This document shows positions 14,813 through 21,981 of a stretch of 34,247 bases of DNA, piece after piece. Positions within the stretch are counted from its first letter, which is position 1. Each line of letters begins with the position of its first letter. Source of the DNA: JBPYCR01 sp051846935 (GTDB taxonomy: Bacteria; Bacillota; Bacilli; Bacillales; Amphibacillaceae); contig NZ_JBPYCS010000028.1 of assembly GCF_051846935.1 (NCBI RefSeq), positions 1 through 34,247 of the forward strand, written 5' to 3'. The notes below the pieces were generated by a model. That model worked only from the letters and a program-made list of their open reading frames with translations, had not been told where the DNA came from and searched no databases. A program made the translations under genes and the position numbers.

Positions 14813-16147
14813 ATGCCTAAAGTTGCCTTTCATACATTAGGTTGTAAAGTGAATCATTACGAAACAGAAGGAATTTGGCGAATGTTTATGGAACACGGCT
14901 ATGAACGCGTAGACTTTGATCGACAATCCGATGTATATGTTATAAACACATGTACAGTTACGAATACAGGAGACAAAAAGAGCCGTCAAATAATACGCCG
15001 TGCGGTCCGTAAAAATCCAGAAGCAATTATTTGTGTAACTGGCTGCTACGCACAAACCTCACCAGGGGAGATTATGGAAATACCTGGTGTTGATATCGTA
15101 GTTGGTACGCAAAATCGTAAAAAAATGATTGAATATATCGAGGAACACCAAAAAACAAGAGAACCGATTAACGGAGTCTCGAACATTATGAAAAACCGTG
15201 TATTTGAAGAAATGGATGTTCCACAATTTAGTGACCGTACGCGTGCTTCCTTGAAAATCCAAGAAGGATGTAATAACTTCTGTACATTTTGTATTATCCC
15301 ATGGTCCCGCGGTCTATTAAGATCTAGAGATCCTGAAAATGTTCTTAAACAAGCGCAACAACTTGTAGACGCAGGGTATAAAGAGATCGTCCTTACCGGG
15401 ATCCATACAGCTGGGTATGGAGAAGATATGCCCGACTACAATTTTGCAAAGCTTCTTCAAGAGCTTGAGTCAAAAGTTCAAGGGTTAAAAAGGATTCGAA
15501 TTTCTTCAATTGAAGCGAGTCAAATTACAGATGAAGTCATTCAAGTGTTGGATCAGTCCGAAAAAATCGTTCGTCATTTGCATATTCCGTTACAATCTGG
15601 CTCTGATACAGTATTAGATAGAATGAGACGAAAATATACAAGCGCATTTTATAAAGAAAAGATAGATAAAATTAAACAAGCCTTGCCAAGACTTGCCATA
15701 ACGTCTGATGTAATCGTCGGATTCCCTGGAGAAACAGAGGAAGAGTTTATGGAGACATACAATTTCGTTAAAGAAATAGGCTATTCTGAATTGCATGTCT
15801 TTCCTTTTTCGCGTCGCACAGGAACACCTGCTGCACGAATGGATAATCAAGTTGAGGAAGCAGAAAAAAACAATCGTGTACAGCGGATGATCGACTTATC
15901 GAATCAGCTTGCTGAGCAATATGCATCCACTTTCGATCAGGAAGTGCTAGAAGTTATTCCAGAGGAACACGGGGAAACAGATGCGAATACGCTTATTGGC
16001 TACTCAGATAATTACTTAAAAATACAATTTTCCGGTCCAACTAATTTAATTGGAAAAGTTGTAAAAGTAAAATTAACGAAGCCAGGCTACCCAGTAAACA
16101 ACGGTAATTTTGTTCGCATAATTGACGATGCTGTTACACCATTATAA
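14813..16147 (+). CDS. mtaB: tRNA t6A37 methylthiotransferase
   Basis: MtaB (YqeV) is a radical-SAM enzyme that converts t6A to ms2t6A at position 37 of tRNAs reading ANN codons. The 444-residue protein has the N-terminal cluster-binding domain with Cys11 (LGCKVN), Cys47 (INTCTVT) and Cys78 (TGCYAQ), the radical-SAM motif CNNFCTFC at 153-160, and a C-terminal TRAM domain (about 375-435) for tRNA binding. The start at 14813 leaves one base after the rsmE stop; GGGGTG lies about 5 nt upstream. It is the last gene of the heat-shock operon; rpsU has its own promoter 22 nt after the stop. Confidence 0.95.
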   Translation: MPKVAFHTLGCKVNHYETEGIWRMFMEHGYERVDFDRQSDVYVINTCTVTNTGDKKSRQIIRRAVRKNPEAIICVTGCYAQTSPGEIMEIPGVDIVVGTQNRKKMIEYIEEHQKTREPINGVSNIMKNRVFEEMDVPQFSDRTRASLKIQEGCNNFCTFCIIPWSRGLLRSRDPENVLKQAQQLVDAGYKEIVLTGIHTAGYGEDMPDYNFAKLLQELESKVQGLKRIRISSIEASQITDEVIQVLDQSEKIVRHLHIPLQSGSDTVLDRMRRKYTSAFYKEKIDKIKQALPRLAITSDVIVGFPGETEEEFMETYNFVKEIGYSELHVFPFSRRTGTPAARMDNQVEEAEKNNRVQRMIDLSNQLAEQYASTFDQEVLEVIPEEHGETDANTLIGYSDNYLKIQFSGPTNLIGKVVKVKLTKPGYPVNNGNFVRIIDDAVTPL

Positions 16148-16168
16148 TAGAACTACATTATTAATCTG

Positions 16169-16197
16169 TTGACCTTAAACAATCGATATATTATAAT
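16169..16197 (+). promoter_or_regulatory. SigA promoter of rpsU-yqeY
   Basis: TTGACC (16169-16174), 17-bp spacer, TATAAT (16192-16197): near-consensus. It starts 22 nt after mtaB and drives rpsU separately from the heat-shock operon. Confidence 0.87.
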
Positions 16198-16264
16198 TTT
16201 ATTAGGCATTACTTTTTAATGTCTTAAGAATCTTGTCTTGTACTCCGGAGGGAGGGAAACTAGT

Positions 16265-16441
16265 ATGTCAAATACAACTCGCATTCGTAAAAATGAGTCT
16301 CTTGAAGATGCTCTTCGTCGCTTTAAACGCAGTGTGTCAAAAAGTGGAACATTATCTGAATATCGTAAGCGTGAATACTATGAAAAACCAAGCGTACGAC
16401 GTAAAAAGAAATCGGAAGCTGCACGGAAGCGTAAATTTTAA
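16265..16441 (+). CDS. rpsU: 30S ribosomal protein S21
   Basis: A 58-residue, very basic protein beginning MSNTTRIRKNESLEDALRRF and ending KKSEAARKRKF: the usual form of S21, a late-binding small-subunit protein near the 16S rRNA 3' end. The ATG at 16265 is preceded by a double site, GGAGGGAGGG, 8 nt upstream; an in-frame ATG at 16238 lies before that site and is rejected. yqeY starts 14 nt later, and a terminator follows yqeY, giving a two-gene unit. Confidence 0.98.
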   Translation: MSNTTRIRKNESLEDALRRFKRSVSKSGTLSEYRKREYYEKPSVRRKKKSEAARKRKF

Positions 16442-16455
16442 AGAAGGTGTACCGA

Positions 16456-16908
16456 ATGACAATTTCAGACCGTTTGAATGAAGATATGAAACAAGCAATG
16501 AGAGATAAAAACAAAGAAAAACTTAGTGTCATTCGTATGATCAAAGCTTCATTGCAGAATGAATTAATTCGTACAGGTGAAGAAACGTTATCTGGAGACA
16601 GTGAACTTTCCATTCTATCACGCGAGTTAAAGCAAAGAAAAGATTCTCTCCAAGAATTTAAATCTGCCGGACGTGATGATCTCGTACAAAAGCTTGAAGT
16701 TGAACTTTCCATTGTGGAAAACTATTTGCCAACGCAAATGACTAAAGATGAGCTTGAACTAATAGTTAAACAAACAATAACTGAAGTTAATGCTACATCG
16801 AAGCAGGATATTGGAAAGGTTATGAGCGCGATTATGCCTAAAGTTAAAGGAAAGGCAGACGGCTCGTTAATCAATAAAATGGTTATAAATCAACTTACTA
16901 AACAATGA
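16456..16908 (+). CDS. yqeY: YqeY/GatB-like domain protein
   Basis: A 150-residue, mainly helical protein of the YqeY family, whose fold is that of the C-terminal tRNA-binding domain of the amidotransferase subunit GatB. Typical blocks are RDKNKEKLSVIRMIKASLQNE near the start and MPKVKGKADGSLINKMV near the end. The biological role is not settled; the link to GatB suggests a tRNA-related task. The ATG at 16456 follows AAGAAGGTG; the GTG at 16447 overlaps the ribosome site. Co-transcribed with rpsU. Confidence 0.93.
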   Translation: MTISDRLNEDMKQAMRDKNKEKLSVIRMIKASLQNELIRTGEETLSGDSELSILSRELKQRKDSLQEFKSAGRDDLVQKLEVELSIVENYLPTQMTKDELELIVKQTITEVNATSKQDIGKVMSAIMPKVKGKADGSLINKMVINQLTKQ

Positions 16909-16909
16909 C

Positions 16910-16939
16910 AGGTTCTTGCCTTTAGTGCAAGAGCCTTTT
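16910..16939 (+). terminator. rpsU-yqeY terminator
   Basis: GGTTCTTGC (16911-16919) pairs with GCAAGAGCC (16927-16935), one G-U pair, 7-nt loop, then TTTT. Confidence 0.85.
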
Positions 16940-17074
16940 AATTTAAAGGTTGTACAATATATGACGTTGGTGAAGGAAATTCACTGACGTCATTTTTGAA
17001 TTCATAATAGAAAACAAGTAAATTTTTCCCGTAGAATAAAAGTCGCCGAAAACCATATCCAGGAGGGAAATCAC

Positions 17075-17469
17075 TTGTCTTTTTCTAATAATATAAGAAA
17101 CTTACTTAATAGTTAAGATTCAAACAGTAATTTTGAAGGAAGTTGTGCAAATGATGGAATGCACAAAGAAGAGGCGTGTAAATATGTCGATGGAAAATTA
17201 ACTCCAAAAATATGAACGCGCTAGTTATCATCTAGTATGTTGATGCACATCCTTTCCTATCGATTGAGCGGGGTTTGCTCTGTATCACCTTCGACAAATC
17301 GTGATTACGATGCATTAAAGTACTTAATAGAGTCGCTTATGGGTACAGAAACTTCACGAATTATATGTATCGAATCATGCTTTATTTCAAACGAAAACCA
17401 AAGAAACACACTCCAATGCAAATGAAACAGCATGGTAGTGTGTGCGATAAGGTTATTAGCCCACTTTAA
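17075..17469 (+). pseudogene. Broken ISL3-family transposase
   Basis: After AGGAGGG (17061-17067) a TTG at 17075 opens MSFSNNIRNLLNS, then TAA (17114). The same frame continues with HKEEACKYVDGKLTPK up to a TGA at 17213; this is the pattern of the ISL3 transposase N-terminus just before its zinc-finger cysteines. From 17314 another frame reads IKVLNRVAYGYRNFTNYM, then YRIMLYFKRKPKK, the conserved ISL3 C-terminus, ending at 17469. The roughly 300 residues that carry the catalytic centre are gone, so it cannot be active. Recognition is from memory of the family. Confidence 0.75.
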
Positions 17470-17470
17470 G

Positions 17471-17620
17471 CTGACTGAAACGAAAGTCTACGGACTCCTG
17501 CGGAAAATAGCACGCGTCCGAAGATCACTGTATCGACTCGGATAGAGGAGCTAGAAGCTGAGGCCGTGCCCGCGGAAAGCCTGTCGGCTGTAGTGCAAGT
17601 TACGAAATCAGAGCGAAAGC
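17471..17620 (+). repeat. GC-rich dispersed repeat, longest copy
   Basis: About 150 bp much richer in G+C than its surroundings, with GACTCCTGCGG near the left and GCCGTGCCCGCGGAAAGC at 17563-17580. The latter 18-mer occurs exactly, in opposite orientation, at 21313-21330. It lies between the transposase fragment and the right end of the ISL3 remnant. I recall similar repeats scattered in many Bacillaceae genomes; their function is unknown to me. Confidence 0.65.
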
Positions 17621-17724
17621 TTTGACATTTTCGTTCTACTTAATTTAGTAGGTGTTCCTCGACTGAAAATACATCACGGACGTCATTTAACCAAGAACCA
17701 ATTTTATTTATTATTAGATGAATG

Positions 17725-17753
17725 GTGATATCGTGTGTTGTTTATGCTATCAT
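17725..17753 (+). promoter_or_regulatory. Possible promoter of nfeD-floA-yqfB
   Basis: GTGATA (17725-17730), 17-bp spacer, TATCAT (17748-17753) with an extended TG one base before the -10. It lies 25 bp beyond the end of the ISL3 remnant. The SigW-type promoter (TGAAAC ... CGTA) that drives this operon in B. subtilis is not visible. Confidence 0.45.
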
Positions 17754-17803
17754 TAAATGACTGCATCTTAATTTATTTGCCGCTTAGATCGAGGTGATTG
17801 TTG

Positions 17804-19150
17804 GTGACCGTAGTCACGAATCGTCAATACATATTAATTATTTTGTTGTTAAGCCTATTTTCTTTTATTCCGACAATTGCAGCAAAAGAAAACGGCAACA
17901 GCGAAGGAAAAGACAAGCTCGTTTATATTATTCCGATTGAAAATGAAGTAGAGCGAGGGCTAGAAGCTTTTCTAGAACGAACAACCAATGAAGCAATAGA
18001 AGCAGGGGCAAATCATATTATTTTTGAGATTGATACTCCAGGCGGCCGAGTAGATGCAGCAGGACAAATTGGCAAGCTATTACAAAAGTTGGATACACCT
18101 ACAACATCCTATATTGTAAACGAAGCATTATCTGCGGGATCTTATTTAGCATTGAATACAGACCATATTTACATGAATCCACAGGCAACTATGGGAGCAA
18201 GCGGTGTAATAACCCAAGACGGTTCAGCAGCAGATAAAAAAGCACAATCGGCTTGGATTGCAGCAATGAAAAGCGCTGCAGAATCAAAGGGACGCGATCC
18301 AGCTTATGCAGTCGCTATGGCAGATGCAGACAAACACCTACCGGAATACGGGGCACCAAAGGGAGAGTTTTTAACGCTAAGTCCGAAAGATGCTGTCGAA
18401 GTTCAATATGCGGAAGGAATAGTAAGCAATCGCATTGAATTGTTGTATGAATTGAACCTTTCTAACGCTACAGTTGTTGAAACAGAAACAACGTTTGCGG
18501 AGGAAGTTGCCCGATTTGTCACTAGTCCGATTGTCATTCCTATCCTGCTATCAGTAGCTAGTCTCGGATTAATTGTAGAGCTGTATTCTCCAGGGTTCGG
18601 CGTTGCAGGAACAATGGGGTTAATTTCTCTAGTGTTGTTTTTCTACGGGCATATAATTGCCGGTCTGGCTGGAATGGAAGCAGTAATTTTACTAATTCTA
18701 GGGATTGTATTAATCGTTTTAGAATTCTTTGTACCAGGTGGAATTATCGGACTGATTGGAGTAGGTGCAATCATCGGTTCATTATTTTTATCTGGCTATG
18801 ACATTGGCCATATGTCAATGAGTATCGCCATTGCTTTTATTGTTTCAATTATTGCAGCGGTTATCTTATTCAAATCGATCGGTTTGGAGAAAGGGATTTT
18901 TCGCCATATTATTTTAAGAGATCGAACGACTTCGGATTTAGGTTATGTCTCTTCATCTAATCGGTTGGATTTAATAGGTAAAAAGGGTGTCGCTGTCACC
19001 CCTTTAAGACCATCCGGAACGGCGCTTATTGATAATGAGCGACTTGATGTAGTGACAGAAGGAAGTTTTATTGATGTAAACAAAAAGATAACGATAGTAA
19101 AAGTTGAAGGTATGAGAATTGTAGTACGAGAATTAGAAAAAAACAATTAA
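17804..19150 (+). CDS. nfeD: NfeD-type membrane serine protease-like protein
   Basis: The 448-residue protein corresponds to YqeZ of B. subtilis, a long NfeD. It has a signal peptide (about 1-27), a ClpP-class protease domain with DTPGG at 77-81 and the likely nucleophile Ser110 in ALSAGS, four or five membrane segments (about 240-360), and a C-terminal OB-fold domain. Such proteins are encoded next to flotillin-like proteins and are thought to act with them in membrane quality control. The start GTG at 17804 stands 7 nt after GAGGTG; TTG codons at 17798 and 17801 are too near. floA follows 20 nt later. Confidence 0.93.
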   Translation: MTVVTNRQYILIILLLSLFSFIPTIAAKENGNSEGKDKLVYIIPIENEVERGLEAFLERTTNEAIEAGANHIIFEIDTPGGRVDAAGQIGKLLQKLDTPTTSYIVNEALSAGSYLALNTDHIYMNPQATMGASGVITQDGSAADKKAQSAWIAAMKSAAESKGRDPAYAVAMADADKHLPEYGAPKGEFLTLSPKDAVEVQYAEGIVSNRIELLYELNLSNATVVETETTFAEEVARFVTSPIVIPILLSVASLGLIVELYSPGFGVAGTMGLISLVLFFYGHIIAGLAGMEAVILLILGIVLIVLEFFVPGGIIGLIGVGAIIGSLFLSGYDIGHMSMSIAIAFIVSIIAAVILFKSIGLEKGIFRHIILRDRTTSDLGYVSSSNRLDLIGKKGVAVTPLRPSGTALIDNERLDVVTEGSFIDVNKKITIVKVEGMRIVVRELEKNN

Positions 19151-19170
19151 TTTTTATAGGAGGAAAAATT

Positions 19171-20166
19171 ATGGAATTGGAAATTTTACCAATTATTATT
19201 ATTGCGATCATTTTAATAGCGATTGCTGTCCTGTTTACATTTGTGCCTGTTATGCTTTGGATAAGTGCACTTGCAGCAGGTGTTAAAGTAGGTTTATTTA
19301 CATTAGTAGGAATGAGGCTTCGTCGTGTTATTCCATCTAGAGTAATTAATCCGTTAATTAAGGCGTACAAAGCAGGACTTGATGTGAGTACGAATCAGCT
19401 CGAAAGTCATTATTTAGCTGGTGGGAATGTGGACCGTGTTGTTAATGCATTAATTGCAGCACACCGCGCAAACATTGAATTACCTTTTGAACGGGGTGCT
19501 GCCATTGATTTAGCAGGACGTAATGTATTGGAAGCGGTTCAAATGAGTGTTAATCCAAAAGTAATTGAAACACCATTTATTGCTGGTATAGCAATGGATG
19601 GGATTGAAGTTAAAGCATTGGCTCGAATTACAGTACGAGCGAATATTGACCGACTCGTAGGTGGTGCTGGTGAGGAAACTGTTATTGCCCGAGTAGGTGA
19701 AGGGGTCGTTAGTACAATAGGTAGCTCGAAAACACATAAACAAGTATTAGAAGACCCGGATTCAATTTCACATACAGTCTTAGCTAAAGGGCTTGATTCT
19801 GGTACAGCCTTTGAAATTTTATCAATTGATATTGCAGATGTAGATATCGGTAAAAACATTGGAGCAATTTTACAAACAGATCAAGCGCAGGCAGATAAAA
19901 ACATTGCTCAAGCGAAAGCGGAGGAAAGGCGGGCAATGGCAGTTGCACGAGAACAAGAAATGTCAGCCCGAGTTGAAGAAATGCGCGCTTATGTAGTTGA
20001 AGCGGAGGCGGAAGTGCCAAAGGCATTAGCAGAAGCATTGCGTTCAGGTAATATGGGTGTAATGGATTATATGAACTATAAAAATATTGACGCTGATACA
20101 GATATGCGTGGTACGATTGGAAATATGACTGATAAAAACCATGAACCTGAAAACAATGATAAATAA
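19171..20166 (+). CDS. floA: Flotillin-like protein FloA
   Basis: FloA (YqfA) is a membrane scaffold protein that organises functional membrane microdomains in Bacillus. The 331-residue protein has N-terminal hydrophobic segments (about 4-48), an SPFH/band-7-like domain (about 60-230) and a flotillin-type alanine/glutamate-rich coiled region (about 230-300, with QAQADKNIAQAKAEERRAMA). The ATG at 19171 follows AGGAGG. It lies between nfeD and yqfB in the same order as B. subtilis. The C-terminus is short and acidic (NHEPENNDK). Confidence 0.95.
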   Translation: MELEILPIIIIAIILIAIAVLFTFVPVMLWISALAAGVKVGLFTLVGMRLRRVIPSRVINPLIKAYKAGLDVSTNQLESHYLAGGNVDRVVNALIAAHRANIELPFERGAAIDLAGRNVLEAVQMSVNPKVIETPFIAGIAMDGIEVKALARITVRANIDRLVGGAGEETVIARVGEGVVSTIGSSKTHKQVLEDPDSISHTVLAKGLDSGTAFEILSIDIADVDIGKNIGAILQTDQAQADKNIAQAKAEERRAMAVAREQEMSARVEEMRAYVVEAEAEVPKALAEALRSGNMGVMDYMNYKNIDADTDMRGTIGNMTDKNHEPENNDK

Positions 20167-20190
20167 TAGAATTGGTGAAGGAGGGATTTG

Positions 20191-20712
20191 ATGGAGGGTT
20201 TTATTGATTTAATAACAAGTAACTTTATTTTACTTTTCATTATAATCAGTGGGCTGATTAGCTTATTTAAAAACAAATCTAATCAGCAACAAGAAAATAA
20301 AGAACCTTCAAATGTCCCTAAAACATATCCAAAAGAAGTAGAAACGAAGCAATACAAAAAGGTGGAAGAACGTGTACAAGATACGATTCAGTCGTTATCT
20401 ACAGAAGAGCAAAGGGAAAAACAGCTAGAACGTCTAAAAGACCAAGTACGCGGTATGAGTCGTCGAGAAAGCGATCAAATGACAACAAGTCGTAACGATC
20501 AAGCCTTCCAATCGACAGCGGTTACGCATAAAAATAATCAATTACTGACGAACAAAGACAAAGAGGCTGATCAAACTTCTCTTCAAAAACAAATTACTGG
20601 TAGACTGAATCAAAAAGGCTTAGTAGAGAGTATTATAATGGCAGAAGTTTTAGGGCCGCCTCGATCAGTTAATCCTTATCGTCCACGTATTTCGAACAGA
20701 AAAACTTTTTAA
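20191..20712 (+). CDS. yqfB: YqfB-like membrane-anchored protein
   Basis: A 173-residue protein with an N-terminal membrane segment (about 5-26), a long charged, probably helical and coiled region (about 40-140, rich in K, E, Q and R), and a short conserved-looking end, GLVESIIMAEVLGPPRSVNP. Position after floA matches YqfB of B. subtilis, of unknown function. I infer an accessory of the NfeD/FloA pair from operon order only. The ATG at 20191 follows AAGGAGGG (20178-20185); a TTG one codon earlier is too close. A strong terminator closes the operon. Confidence 0.75.
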   Translation: MEGFIDLITSNFILLFIIISGLISLFKNKSNQQQENKEPSNVPKTYPKEVETKQYKKVEERVQDTIQSLSTEEQREKQLERLKDQVRGMSRRESDQMTTSRNDQAFQSTAVTHKNNQLLTNKDKEADQTSLQKQITGRLNQKGLVESIIMAEVLGPPRSVNPYRPRISNRKTF

Positions 20713-20718
20713 TACGAT

Positions 20719-20762
20719 AAAAATCCATCCATTTGTGAATTTGTGCAAGTGGATGGATTTTT
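20719..20762 (+). terminator. Terminator of the nfeD-floA-yqfB operon
   Basis: A 16-bp stem with one G-U pair, 20719-20734 with 20747-20762 (AAAAATCCATCCATTT and AAGTGGATGGATTTTT), with a T tract. Nearly symmetrical, so it may work in both directions. Confidence 0.9.
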
Positions 20763-20763
20763 C

Positions 20764-20897
20764 GGTTGTACACGATACGACGTTGGTGAAGAAAAATCAC
20801 TAATGACATTTTGATTTCATTATAGAAACCATTATTTCGAGCGAAAATCTGTAGAAACAAAACACAATAGATCACCAACGTCCTATGACAAAGAACC
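20764..20897 (+). mobile_element. 134-bp ISL3-derived miniature element
   Basis: The left end GGTTGTACACGATAC and GACGTTGGTGA (20779-20789) matches the left end of the ISL3 remnant at 16948, and the likeness goes on through TCACT, GACATTTTGATTTCAT and TATAGAAA. The right end on the other strand reads GGTTCTTTGTCATAG then GACGTTGGTGA, so the ends are inverted, with a perfect 11-bp block. Nothing of the transposase is left. The flanks show no clear target duplication (5 of 8 bases). Confidence 0.72.
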
Positions 20898-20912
20898 TTT
20901 TTATCGTATTTG

Positions 20913-21136
20913 GAAAATAGTTTGGAAAGAGCTATTTTCTAATATCGCCACTCGTGTAATATACTCGATTTCCGTAAGCGAGTGGCGAGCTCTTTTTGCT
21001 ACACAAGCCAATAAAATGCTGTCGTTCTTTGCGCAATGTCTTTTTGTTAATGAAAAAAAGACATGTGTGGTGCTAGTAGTAATGAATGATTTGTTAAAAA
21101 TTGGCATAGTCGTAAATGCTGCGTCTATGCCAATTT
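20913..21136. repeat. Tandem series of four hairpins, no gene
   Basis: Between the ISL3 miniature element and the next MITE are four perfect stems in a row: GAAAATAG/CTATTTTC (20913-20939), TCGCCACTCG/CGAGTGGCGA (20945-20988), ATGTCTTTTT/AAAAAGACAT (21036-21064) and AAATTGGCATAG/CTATGCCAATTT (21098-21136). The second is followed by CTCTTTTT on the + strand; the fourth has a T tract on the minus strand. Open frames here have no ribosome site. I do not recognise the unit. Confidence 0.55.
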
Positions 21137-21193
21137 ATTATGATTGCTTTCACCGATTCCTTTCCTCCCGCTGGAATTTTTCATCTTTCATCT

Positions 21194-21452
21194 GTATGAG
21201 TAACATGTTTGTGGGGGAACAGATGCACGAATCTAACTAGATAATATGTGATCAATTTTACTTCGAACGATATACACATGAATAACACCGTTCATTTTCA
21301 CTGCAGGTGGATGCTTTCCGCGGGCACGGCTTCAGCCTCACGGAAAGCGTAGTGTATATCTACTGCGGTCGGTAGGCAATACTAAAATTAACGAATACAA
21401 AGAGAGGTTCTTTAACTTCTTAAAATAACACCCACAAATACGTGATTCAATC
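21194..21452 (+). mobile_element. Small non-autonomous element (MITE), copy with full GC-rich core
   Basis: A 259-bp second copy of the element at 5742-5970, with the same ends and about 96% identity apart from two short length differences. Its flanks are CTTTCATCT (21185-21193) and CTTTCAACT (21453-21461), a 9-bp target duplication with one mismatch. It holds the complete palindrome GCTTTCCG (21313-21320) and CGGAAAGC (21341-21348) around a 20-nt GC-rich loop. Confidence 0.87.
21306..21348 (+). repeat. GC-rich palindromic repeat inside the MITE
   Basis: An 8-bp stem around a GC-rich loop. The stretch GCTTTCCGCGGGCACGGC (21313-21330) is the exact complement of 17563-17580. The other MITE copy keeps only the right arm (from 5853). 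Confidence 0.7.
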
Positions 21453-21675
21453 CTTTCAACTTCCATTCAATAGTTCCAAAGTCTATTCTTGATTTTTATA
21501 CATGCTAATCGAAAAATCTTTTTTACTAATTGTTTACTTAAACATCTCCACTCATTTTGCACTTGCTTTCCTGAATAAATTGATAAAACGCCCCCTTCAT
21601 CAGCTCGATTTTCCTTTTTCTGTTCTTATCTATCGTATATGTTCATAAATATATTTGTGAGAGGAGGAAGCATGT

Positions 21676-21957
21676 GTGAAAAAATGGCGACATCGATTAC
21701 ACCCCATCTTAACAAAATATTTCGCACTCCCTTCTGATGTAGTTTTAGAATTGCCTAGATTAACCTTAATCGGGCAAATCCATTTATATATTGAAAATCA
21801 TCAAGGTCTCATTGTCTACAGTGATACAGAGTTAAAGCTAAAAACCTTCGATGGATTTGTCCAAATAATAGGGGAGGGCTTTATTATTAAGATGATGCTT
21901 CCGGAAGAAATATTATTAGAAGGTACGATAAAAGAAGTGAAATATATACAGCGATAA
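21676..21957 (+). CDS. yqfC: Sporulation protein YqfC
   Basis: A 93-residue protein of the YabP/YqfC family, with the typical core SDVVLELPRLTLIGQIHLYIENH and the end MLPEEILLEGTIKEV (given here in part: LPRLTLIGQIHLYIENH). In B. subtilis yqfC and yqfD are mother-cell (SigE) genes. The start is GTG at 21676, with GAGGAGG (21661-21667) 8 nt upstream; the ATG at 21672 is in another frame. I find no convincing SigE promoter in the 220 bp between the MITE and the gene. yqfD follows after 24 nt. Confidence 0.92.
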   Translation: MKKWRHRLHPILTKYFALPSDVVLELPRLTLIGQIHLYIENHQGLIVYSDTELKLKTFDGFVQIIGEGFIIKMMLPEEILLEGTIKEVKYIQR

Positions 21958-21981
21958 TTGTGTGTAAAGAGGGGAATATAA

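Larger units (their letters stand above)
16948..17699 (+). mobile_element. ISL3-family remnant with both ends kept
   Basis: Most of the interval between yqeY and nfeD is a decayed insertion sequence. The left end starts GGTTGT and contains ATGACGTTGGTGA; the right end, read inward on the other strand, starts GGTTCT and contains ATGACGTCCGTGA. The flanks AATTTAAA (16940-16947) and AATTTTAT (17700-17707) agree at 6 of 8 bases, as expected of an aged 8-bp target duplication. Inside are the first and last parts of an ISL3-type transposase with nonsense codons (17075-17469), with about two thirds of the gene deleted, and then a copy of the GC-rich repeat (17471-17620). The left 70 bp closely resemble 20764-20840. 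Confidence 0.78.

Noticed and set aside
17237..17425. Open frame of 62 codons between yqeY and nfeD
   Set aside because: No ribosome site. It overlaps, in another frame, the ISL3 transposase C-terminal remnant at 17314-17469, which is the better explanation.
17471..17510. TGAAAC near 17475 as a SigW -35 for nfeD
   Set aside because: It lies within the GC-rich repeat, more than 300 bp from nfeD, and no CGTA follows at the right distance.
20901..21107. Open frame of 68 codons on the minus strand
   Set aside because: No ribosome site; its start lies within the arm of a 12-bp hairpin and it crosses three more hairpins.
21620..21660. SigE promoter upstream of yqfC
   Set aside because: Expected from B. 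subtilis, but no pair of boxes with acceptable spacing was found.
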